A stretch of DNA of 64,000 nucleotides, from positions 5,144,501 to 5,208,500 of the forward strand of contig NZ_CP108462.1 in assembly GCF_036226365.1 (NCBI RefSeq). The letters are read 5' to 3'. Numbering within the stretch: position 1 is the stretch's first letter; every line of letters starts with the position of its first letter. This stretch comes from Streptomyces sp. NBC_01262 (lineage in GTDB: Bacteria; Actinomycetota; Actinomycetes; Streptomycetales; Streptomycetaceae). The notes beneath the pieces are model-generated. The model was not told the DNA's origin. It worked only from the letters and a program-made list of their open reading frames with translations, and did no database searches. Positions 57,506 through 64,000 of this stretch are shown piece by piece. The position numbers and the translations under genes are program-made.

Positions 57506-58832
57506 CAGCGGCGTCAGTGGGAGGTGTGGGGCCGGGGTCCAGGAATTCGCGGATCGCCAGGGCCACCAGCACGATCACGGTGGTCCACACCACGACCGCC
57601 GTGGTCGGATAGTTCCAGGTGAACAGGACGATCGCGGCGACTGCCAGGATCGCGGCCCCGATCCACTTCTTGAAGCGGTGCACGAACCGCCCGACCGCGC
57701 CGAGGGCGAGCCCGGCCGAGACCGCCACGTCGCGCAGGGCGCCGATGCCCCGGCTGCAGCCCTTGCGGGTCAGGACGGCGATCCGGGACGGGCCGGTGAG
57801 GAAGGCGCCGATGGCGGTGAGGAGGGCGACGGCGGCGATCGCCCGCACACCGGCCCGCAGGAACTTGATCAGCGCGTCGTAGATCGCCCCTGCGGCGGCC
57901 TCGGAGGTGCCGGGGGGCAGGTGGTTGAGGTAGATGTCGCGGGCGACGGTGAGCGCGATGCCGAGGAACAGCATGGCGAGGAAGATCGCGAGCCCGGCCC
58001 CGATCAGCGCGTGGCGGTGGTTGAAGGCCACGTACACCCCGGCGGCGGCGATCAGTACGGCGATGATCGGCAGCCAGCTGCCGATGATCTGGAGCACTCT
58101 CAGATAGGTCTTGATCTTGCCGATGTCCTTCGACGCGAACACCACGAAGTTCGTGTGGACGGCCGGGATCTTCGCGGCGAGCCCGAAGCCGGCGCTGACC
58201 AGCTTGTCCTTGACGTTGGCCACGATCGGTCCCAGGTCGATGGTGACCTGGTTGTTCTTCAGCGAGACCGTGCTGTCGGCCTCACCTGTCAGGGCGTTGT
58301 CCAGGGCGGTGTGAACCCTGCGGTTGGCGTTCACCCAGACCGTCTCGAAGGCCTGGCTGGTGACCACCCGTTCCACCGCGCTGTTGACCAGTTGCTTCAG
58401 ACCGTTCGAGATCGGCTTGTCCAGGTTGCCGAGCAGCTGGGTGGCCCGTGGCGGGACGCCCTTCTCCGCCACCGCGTCCGTCAGCTGTTTGACCAGCGCG
58501 TCCACGTCGAGTTGTGCCAGTACGGCGGCCGTGACCCGGTTGGTGACCGCCTGCTGCACATCGGGATTGCTCGCCAGCGGCCCTACGGTGGCGACGTAGC
58601 GGCCGGTGTCCCGCACGATGCTGTTCGCCCAGACCGCGACGACGGCCAGTACCGACAGCAGCGCGGCGAAGAGGATCAGCAGGACGGAGCCCAGGGAGCG
58701 GAACCGGTGGTGCAGCGCCACCTGAGGCGGTCCGGTGGTCTCCAGGGCGCTCACCCGGTGCCGCAGTTCGTCCAGCTCGCTGCGTTCCCGGGCCGATAGC
58801 TGCTCGTCGCCGCCGTTGGTCATAGCCACCAT
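57498..58832 (-). CDS. Large integral membrane protein of unknown function
   Basis: 444 residues from the GTG/ATG at 58832. A short coiled N-terminus (ERSELDELRHRVSALE) is followed by a membrane segment (SVLLILFAALLSVLAVVAV) and a ~170-residue external domain (NRVTAAVLAQLDVDALVKQL), then about six further membrane segments to the C-terminus. This build is common in Streptomyces and has no assigned function. It is downstream of no obvious partner. Confidence 0.8.
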   Translation of the reverse strand: MVAMTNGGDEQLSARERSELDELRHRVSALETTGPPQVALHHRFRSLGSVLLILFAALLSVLAVVAVWANSIVRDTGRYVATVGPLASNPDVQQAVTNRVTAAVLAQLDVDALVKQLTDAVAEKGVPPRATQLLGNLDKPISNGLKQLVNSAVERVVTSQAFETVWVNANRRVHTALDNALTGEADSTVSLKNNQVTIDLGPIVANVKDKLVSAGFGLAAKIPAVHTNFVVFASKDIGKIKTYLRVLQIIGSWLPIIAVLIAAAGVYVAFNHRHALIGAGLAIFLAMLFLGIALTVARDIYLNHLPPGTSEAAAGAIYDALIKFLRAGVRAIAAVALLTAIGAFLTGPSRIAVLTRKGCSRGIGALRDVAVSAGLALGAVGRFVHRFKKWIGAAILAVAAIVLFTWNYPTTAVVVWTTVIVLVALAIREFLDPGPTPPTDAAAT

Positions 58833-58883
58833 CAGACGCGCGCGGCGCGGTTCCCGCGATCCGGGTGGGCCGGTCGGGTGAAC

Positions 58884-60701
58884 TCAGTGCGGGATCGCGT
58901 CGAGCGCGTCGTTCAGGGTCGTCGCGGCCATGATGAGGGACAGGTGGGTGAAGGCCTGCGGGAAGTTGCCGAGTTGCTCGCCGCTGGGGCCGATCTCCTC
59001 GGCGAACAGGCCGACGTGGTTCGCGTACGTGTGCATCTTCTCGAAGGTGTAGCGGGCCTGCTCCAGCCGCCCCGATCGCGCGAGGGCGTCGACGTAGAGG
59101 AATGTGCAGAGGCTGAAGGTGCCCTCCGAGCCGCGCAGCCCGTCCGGGGAGGCCTCGGGGTCGTAGCGGTAGACGAGGCTGTCGGACACCAGGACGCGGT
59201 CCATGGCGTCGAGGGTGGACAGCCAGCCGGGGCTTTTGGGGGCGATGAATCCGACCCGGGGGACGAGCAGCAGCGAGGCGTCCAGGACGTGGCCGTCGTA
59301 GTGCTGGACCAGGGCCTGCTCCTTGTCGCTCCAGCCGCGCGTCATGACCTGTTCGAGGATGTCGTCGCGGGCCTTGGTCCACAGCTGGGTGTCGGCCGGC
59401 CTGCTGAACTCGTGCGCCAGCCTCAGGCCGCGGTCGAAGGCGGCCCAGCACATCACCCGGCTGTACGTGAAGTCCTTGCGCCCGCCGCGGGTCTCCCAGA
59501 TGCCCTCGTCGGGCCGGTCCCAGGAGTCGGCGAGCCAGTCCAGGGTCCGGGCGAGGCCCTTCCAGCCGTGGTAACCGGCCTGCTGACCGACCTCGCGGCC
59601 CTCGGCGATGGCGTAGAGGGCCTCACCGTAGATGTCGAGTTGCAGCTGATCGGAGGCGGCGTTGCCGACCCGGACGGGGGAGGAACCGCGGTAGCCCTCG
59701 AAGTGGTCCAGGATCTCCTCCGTCAGATGCGGGTCGCCGTCGACCCGGTACATGATCTGCAGGGGTTCGCCGTCCGGTCCCTCGTGGGCCTTCATCCGCT
59801 CGCCGAGCCACTGGGTGAAGCGGGTCGCCTCGTCCACGAAGCCGAGGTCGAGCAGTGCCCGCACCGACAGGGCGCCGTCGCGCACCCAGGTGTACCGGTA
59901 GTCCCAGTTGCGCTCGCCGCCGACCTGCTCGGGCAGGCCCATGGTGGCCGCGGCGACCGGCGCGCCGCTGGGCGCGTAGGTGAGGAGCTTGAGGGTGATG
60001 GCGGAGCGGTGCACCATGTCCTGCCAGCGGCCGTGGTAGCGCGAGGTGCGCACCCAGCGCTGCCAGAAGTCGCCGACCGCCTGGAGCTGTTCGTCGGCGC
60101 GCTCGACGGTGGTCGGCTGCGGGGGCTGCCCGCCCGGTTCGCAGACGGTGAACACCGCGACGGCCGATTCGCCGCCGTTGAGGGTGACCGTCCCCGTGAC
60201 GTCCTGGCCGTCCCGTTCGAGGGGGAACGTGCACTGCAGGTGGGCGGTGGTGTGCGGGGCCCGGAACTCCGCCGTGTCGCCCCTGACGTCGAGTTCGTGC
60301 ACGGCCCGCGCGTAGTCGAAGCGCGGCCGGCATTCGAGGTCGAAGCGTACGGTGCCGCGCACCGCCCGTACGACCCGCACCAGGCTGTGCCGGTCGCTCG
60401 GCGTCAGGCCCTGGTGGACCGGCATGTGGTCGGCGATCTCGCCGACTCCGTCGGGGGACATGAACCGGGTCACCACGACGGCGGTGTCGGGGTAGTAGAG
60501 CTGCCGCCAGGTCCCCTGCGGGTGGTCGGGCGCGAGGAGGAAGTACCCGCCGCCGTCGTGGTCCAGCAGGGACGCGAAGACGCTGGGCGAGTCGAACCGG
60601 GGCGCCGCGAACCAGTCGATCACGCCCTGGGACGAGACCAGCGCCGCGGTCTGCAGATCCCCGATGAGTCCGTGGTCCTCGATCGCCGGGTAGCGGTCCA
60701 T
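58884..60701 (-). CDS. Glycoside hydrolase family 15 protein
   Basis: 605 residues. The N-terminal trehalase-like domain (MDRYPAIEDHGLIGDLQTAA, VIDWFAAPRFDSPSVFASLL) and the C-terminal (alpha/alpha)6 barrel (RNWDYRYTWVRDGALSVRAL, with acid residues in AEEIGPSGEQLGNFPQAF) are those of bacterial GH15 enzymes that cleave trehalose or alpha-glucans. No signal peptide, so cytoplasmic. It is followed closely upstream by a GMC oxidoreductase gene on the same strand, only 38 bases away, so both may be one transcript. Confidence 0.9.
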   Translation of the reverse strand: MDRYPAIEDHGLIGDLQTAALVSSQGVIDWFAAPRFDSPSVFASLLDHDGGGYFLLAPDHPQGTWRQLYYPDTAVVVTRFMSPDGVGEIADHMPVHQGLTPSDRHSLVRVVRAVRGTVRFDLECRPRFDYARAVHELDVRGDTAEFRAPHTTAHLQCTFPLERDGQDVTGTVTLNGGESAVAVFTVCEPGGQPPQPTTVERADEQLQAVGDFWQRWVRTSRYHGRWQDMVHRSAITLKLLTYAPSGAPVAAATMGLPEQVGGERNWDYRYTWVRDGALSVRALLDLGFVDEATRFTQWLGERMKAHEGPDGEPLQIMYRVDGDPHLTEEILDHFEGYRGSSPVRVGNAASDQLQLDIYGEALYAIAEGREVGQQAGYHGWKGLARTLDWLADSWDRPDEGIWETRGGRKDFTYSRVMCWAAFDRGLRLAHEFSRPADTQLWTKARDDILEQVMTRGWSDKEQALVQHYDGHVLDASLLLVPRVGFIAPKSPGWLSTLDAMDRVLVSDSLVYRYDPEASPDGLRGSEGTFSLCTFLYVDALARSGRLEQARYTFEKMHTYANHVGLFAEEIGPSGEQLGNFPQAFTHLSLIMAATTLNDALDAIPH

Positions 60702-60739
60702 GGCGGTTCCTCCTCAGGCCGCCCGCGTGCCCGGTGCGG

Positions 60740-62320
60740 TCATTGCAGGCGTTCCGCGATGTGGTCGCCGACGCGCAGGGCGTTGGCGATGGCGGTCAGG
60801 GACGGGTTCACCGCCCCGATGCTCGGGAAGAAGCTCGTGTCGACGACATAGAGGTTGTCCAGGTCGTGGGCCTTGCAGTTGACGTCGAGCGCGGAGCTTT
60901 CCGGGTCCCGGCCGAAGCGGACGGTGCCCGCCTGGTGGGCGGTGGCGCCGATCGGCATGCCCTTGTGCAGATAGATGCTGTGGGACAGCAGATGGTCCTC
61001 GTGCATGCCGAGGTGGCCGAGCATGCCCTGCAGTTTGTGCCGCAGCCGCTTCAGCCCGGCGGTGTTGTTCTTCTCGTCCAGGGCCAGATGGACGCCGCCG
61101 TCGTCGTCGAGGGTGACGCGGTTGTCCGGGGCCGGCAGGTCCTCCCCGCACAGCCAGAAGTCGACCGCGTGGTGGGCGAGCACCTCGAAGGGCATGTCGG
61201 GGGTGACGGCGCCGGCCCAGCGGGGCGCCTCGCCGTGGATCTGGTCGGAGTCGGACTTGCCGAGCATCTGGATGCCGCCGAGGGGGAAGTCCCAGTCGTC
61301 GGAGCCCAGATACCAGTCGTGCAGCGCCAGGGTCTTCTGGAACCGGGTGTCGTTCGGCTCCTTGGACACCGCCATCAGGGCCAGGTTGTTGTGCCGCATG
61401 TAGTGCCGGCCCACCACGTCCGAGCTGTTGGCGAGCCCGTTCGGGTGCCGGTCACCGGCCGAACGCAGCAGCAGGACGGCCGAGTTCACCGCCCCGCAGG
61501 CCACGACCACGATGTCGGCGGAGAACCGGGCGGTCGAGCCGTCGCCCAGCTCCGCCACCACCGAGGTGACGCTACGGCCGGTGGCGTCGGTGTCGAGCCG
61601 CCGTACGTCGGCGTTGGTGACCAGCTCGACGTTGGGGTGTTCCAGGGCGGGATCGACGCAGATGACCTGGGCGTCGGACTTGGCGCCGACCAGGCAGGGG
61701 AAGCCGTCGACGCGGTCGCAGCGGATGCAGGCGCTGCCGTGCGTGGCCCGCCCCTGGTCGTCCTGGGTGAGGTTCACCCCGATCGGGAGGTGGAAGGGGT
61801 GCAGGCCGCGCTTCTCCAGGTCATGGCTCAACTGCTGGATGCGCGGCTCGTGCTGGACCGGCGGATACGCGTACTGGGCGCTGGTCGGCCCCCCGGTGGG
61901 GTCCTCGCCGTGGCGGCCGTGGACGAGGTAGAGGTGCTCGGCCTGGGTGTAGTACGGCTCCAGGTCGTCGTAACCCAGCGGCCAGGCGGGGGAGACGCCG
62001 TCGTGGTGGCGCAGCTCGCCGAAGTCCTCGGGGCGCATACGGAAGAGCGCGGCGCCGTAGAACTTGGTGTTTCCGCCGACGTAGTAGTTGACCTCGGGCG
62101 GGAACGGGTCCCCGTGCTTGTCGAACCAGAACTCCGGGGCGCGGTACTTCCCTTTGACGAAGACCGCGGTGGAGTCCCAGTTGTCGCGTTCGCGGGGCAG
62201 GTAGTCACCGCGTTCGAGAAGGAGGATCCGTTTACCGGTGGGGGCCAGGCGGTGTGCGAGGGTGCCGCCGCCCGCACCTGTGCCGATGATGATGACGTCG
62301 TAGTTCTGCGCGTCAGCCAT
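60740..62320 (-). CDS. GMC-family FAD oxidoreductase
   Basis: 526 residues from the ATG at 62320. FAD loop VIIIGTGAGGGTLAHRLAP at the N-terminus, the GMC N-site VNYYVGGNTKFYG near residue 80, and the C-terminal signature HQAGTVRFGRDP and VVDTSFFPSIGAVNPSLTAIA. Ferredoxin-like cysteines (CIRCDRVDGFPC, near residue 205) are present, an uncommon insert for the family. It oxidises an alcohol, probably a sugar, sterol or cyclitol. The pairing with GH15 is suggestive but not decisive. Confidence 0.88.
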   Translation of the reverse strand: MADAQNYDVIIIGTGAGGGTLAHRLAPTGKRILLLERGDYLPRERDNWDSTAVFVKGKYRAPEFWFDKHGDPFPPEVNYYVGGNTKFYGAALFRMRPEDFGELRHHDGVSPAWPLGYDDLEPYYTQAEHLYLVHGRHGEDPTGGPTSAQYAYPPVQHEPRIQQLSHDLEKRGLHPFHLPIGVNLTQDDQGRATHGSACIRCDRVDGFPCLVGAKSDAQVICVDPALEHPNVELVTNADVRRLDTDATGRSVTSVVAELGDGSTARFSADIVVVACGAVNSAVLLLRSAGDRHPNGLANSSDVVGRHYMRHNNLALMAVSKEPNDTRFQKTLALHDWYLGSDDWDFPLGGIQMLGKSDSDQIHGEAPRWAGAVTPDMPFEVLAHHAVDFWLCGEDLPAPDNRVTLDDDGGVHLALDEKNNTAGLKRLRHKLQGMLGHLGMHEDHLLSHSIYLHKGMPIGATAHQAGTVRFGRDPESSALDVNCKAHDLDNLYVVDTSFFPSIGAVNPSLTAIANALRVGDHIAERLQ

Positions 62321-62399
62321 GCTGGCCACCGTCCTCGGAGAACGTGAGTCCCGCCCATACAACGTAGCTCCGCGGGGTGTTACCGGCGACTCGGGCCGC

Positions 62400-63305
62400 T
62401 CACAGGATCGCGAGGGGATTGACGGGGGAGCCGGTGGCCGCGGGCAGCCGCAGGGGCGCGATCACGCACAGGAACGACCAGCGTCCCTCACGCGCGCAGA
62501 GCGGGGCGAGGTCCTCCAGCCGCAGGTAGTCGAGCAGGTGCAGGCCCATCGCGTGGACGGCGAGCACATGCACCGGGAAGGCGACGTCCGGGACCGAGCT
62601 GGGGGCGGTGTCGTTGTTGCCGTCGCTGCCGAGCACGGCCACCTGCCGCTCGGCCAGGAACTCCATGGCCGCCGGATGCAGCCCGGCCCGCGCGCCCGCC
62701 GTGTCCCAGGGGCCGAGCTCCTCGCGGCGCCGCCGGTGACCGACCCGGACCAGCAGGATGTCGCCCCGGTCCACCCGTACGCCCTGCCGCGTCTCGGCGG
62801 CGGTGAGGTCCCCGGCCGTCACACTCGTTCCGGGTTCGAGCCAGGGGACGCCGTGCAGCGGCGGGATGTCCAGGAGCACGCCTCGGCCCACGATGCCGTC
62901 GCGGGCCAGGTCGACGGACAGGGCGCTCGCCCCGTCCGGGGACAGCACGTCCGCCGCCGGTACGCCGCCGTGCAGGGTGCCGTCGTAGATGACATGGCAG
63001 AGCGCGTCGAGGTGGCTGTCGACGTCCCCGTGGATGTCCATGGCGAAGTGGTCCCGGGCGAACTCCAGGCCGTCCGGCCGAGGTATGCCGTCGGCCGGGG
63101 CGGTGAGCCGGTGCTCGGCGGCGCCGACGGGGGCGGCGAGTGAGACCGTACGGCCGGAGCGGACCTCGCGGGCGGCCGCCAGCACCCGGTCGTGCGTGAT
63201 GGTGTCCAGAGCTCCCCGGGGCGCGGCGCCGCCGGGGGCCGACGTGCGCAGACGGCTGTGGAGCGCACGGAACTGCGCCCCGCTCATCGCATCGGGTTGC
63301 CGCAT
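62400..63305 (-). CDS. Cyclase-family (kynurenine formamidase-like) hydrolase
   Basis: 301 residues from the ATG at 63305 (other in-frame starts at 63323 and 63287). The metal-binding motif HGDVDSHLDALCH near residue 90 matches the HxGTHxDxPxH pattern of the cyclase/formamidase fold in loosened form. GSDGNND near 225 and HAMGLHLLD near 250 are also family-like. It hydrolyses an amide or lactone. The substrate is not known. Divergent from the DUF389 gene. Confidence 0.85.
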   Translation of the reverse strand: MRQPDAMSGAQFRALHSRLRTSAPGGAAPRGALDTITHDRVLAAAREVRSGRTVSLAAPVGAAEHRLTAPADGIPRPDGLEFARDHFAMDIHGDVDSHLDALCHVIYDGTLHGGVPAADVLSPDGASALSVDLARDGIVGRGVLLDIPPLHGVPWLEPGTSVTAGDLTAAETRQGVRVDRGDILLVRVGHRRRREELGPWDTAGARAGLHPAAMEFLAERQVAVLGSDGNNDTAPSSVPDVAFPVHVLAVHAMGLHLLDYLRLEDLAPLCAREGRWSFLCVIAPLRLPAATGSPVNPLAIL

Positions 63306-63424
63306 GTCCCCACCATCGGGCAAGCGGGGCGCTCCCGCCTGTCCGAGTTGCCCGGCCCCAGGACTGCCGGGTTAATGAGAACGACCTTTCCGGTCCGGAC
63401 TCACCCGCGGAGACTCGGTTGGAC

Positions 63425-64000
63425 ATGATGCACGTCCGGGCGGTGAGCCCGCCGGACCTCACAGGCCGCGTCATGGCGCTGCTGACCGCCGAGCCGTGCG
63501 TCCTGAACCTCGTCCTGCTGCCCGGCACCGTACGCAACCCCGAGGGCGACGCCATCGAGTGCGACGTCCTGACCGGGGTCGCCAACGAGGTGCTGCGGGG
63601 CCTGCGCGACCTCGGGCTGGAACGCCGGGGGTCCATCGTCCTCGACCCGGTCGACACCGCCTTCTCCGAACCGGCGGTCAGAGCGGGGGCCGAGCAGCTC
63701 GGCACCGGGCTGCGCGCGCCGGTGTGGGAGCAGGTGGAGGCCCGGATCCGGGCGGAGGGCCGGTATCCCCCGAGCTTCTACCTCTTCCTGGTCATCGCCG
63801 GGCTCATCGGCGCGGTCGGCATCATCACCAACTCCCAGATCCTCATCGTCGCGGCCATGGTGGTCGGCCCGGAGTACGGGGCCATCACCAGCGTCGCCCT
63901 GGGCCTCGACCGCCGCTCCCGGCCGCGAATCCGGCAGGGCCTCATGGCGCTGCTCGTGGGCTTCGCCCTGGCGGTGGCCGCCACTTTCCTGTTCGCGCTG
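63425..64000 (+). CDS. DUF389 membrane protein, cut by the window end
   Basis: 192 codons from the ATG at 63425 (a second Met follows) run to the right edge without a stop. A soluble N-terminus of ~110 residues (LNLVLLPGTVRNPEGDAIEC) leads to membrane segments (FYLFLVIAGLIGAVGIITNS, ILIVAAMVVGPEYGAITSVA, LMALLVGFALAVAATFLFAL). The middle one carries the DUF389 signature around Pro-Glu. The function of the family is not known. Confidence 0.85.
   Translation, partial: MMHVRAVSPPDLTGRVMALLTAEPCVLNLVLLPGTVRNPEGDAIECDVLTGVANEVLRGLRDLGLERRGSIVLDPVDTAFSEPAVRAGAEQLGTGLRAPVWEQVEARIRAEGRYPPSFYLFLVIAGLIGAVGIITNSQILIVAAMVVGPEYGAITSVALGLDRRSRPRIRQGLMALLVGFALAVAATFLFAL

Overview
The window is chromosomal DNA of a high-GC actinomycete, almost certainly Streptomyces or a close relative. 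The evidence is the very high GC and strong third-position bias, frequent GTG/TTG starts, mycothiol-type arsenate reductases, a 2-methylisoborneol gene pair, an XRE/TPR regulator beside an RsbW-like ATPase, and 3' pieces of a Streptomyces-type tRNA-Ser.

Layout. 0-2.5 kb (minus strand): a small RiPP-like operon made of a radical SAM/SPASM maturase whose reading frame is broken near its N-terminus, a 55-residue candidate precursor overlapping it by ATGA, an attenuator-like hairpin, a GNAT acetyltransferase, and the first codons of one more gene. 2.7-5.3 kb: an RsbW-like ATPase, a divergent XRE/TPR regulator and a small repeat protein. 5.5-18.2 kb: an arsenic island with four ArsR-family regulators (one fused to a phosphatase fold), thioredoxin reductase, two ArsC-type reductases, an aquaglyceroporin, a PstS-like lipoprotein, an ArsO-like flavoprotein, an ArsI C-As lyase, an MFS exporter and a CoA-disulfide-reductase-like enzyme. 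No ArsB or Acr3 pump is present. An AlbA_2/Schlafen-type gene sits inside it beside a broken flavoprotein gene.

18.6-21.6 kb: a ~3 kb segment bounded by direct repeats of a tRNA-Ser 3' end. It holds a phosphorothioate-type restriction endonuclease, an internally deleted DUF4041/GIY-YIG gene and a PIN toxin-antitoxin pair. Just outside lies a decayed arsC that has lost its catalytic loop. 22-32 kb is accessory DNA: MmyB- and MarR-type regulators with oxidoreductases, a flavin monooxygenase with an odd tail, broken genes meeting head to head at 28.1 kb, a DUF234 ATPase, a tiny Cys-rich protein, an Mrr-like nuclease, and relics of one unknown gene at 18.3 and 31.4 kb.

32-64 kb is closer to ordinary Streptomyces sequence: an L,D-transpeptidase, a MoxR/VWA operon, a P450-DinB fusion beside a PEP-mutase-family gene with an in-frame 9-bp repeat array, an iron-type binding protein, a NarL-type two-component system, an ECF sigma factor with a membrane partner, a TetR/TetX-like pair, an AsnC/LysE pair, an internally deleted PaaI thioesterase, a 158-bp MITE-like element, a DHA2 efflux pump, the 2-methylisoborneol synthase/methyltransferase pair, a GH15 glucanase, a GMC oxidoreductase, a cyclase-family hydrolase and the start of a DUF389 gene.

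How the genes work together. In the arsenic island arsenate would be reduced to arsenite by the ArsC enzymes (mycothiol and thioredoxin systems), leave through the aquaglyceroporin or MFS protein, and methylarsenite would be cleaved by ArsI, each block under its own ArsR. The left-edge operon would make and acetylate a small modified peptide if its maturase frame is intact in vivo.
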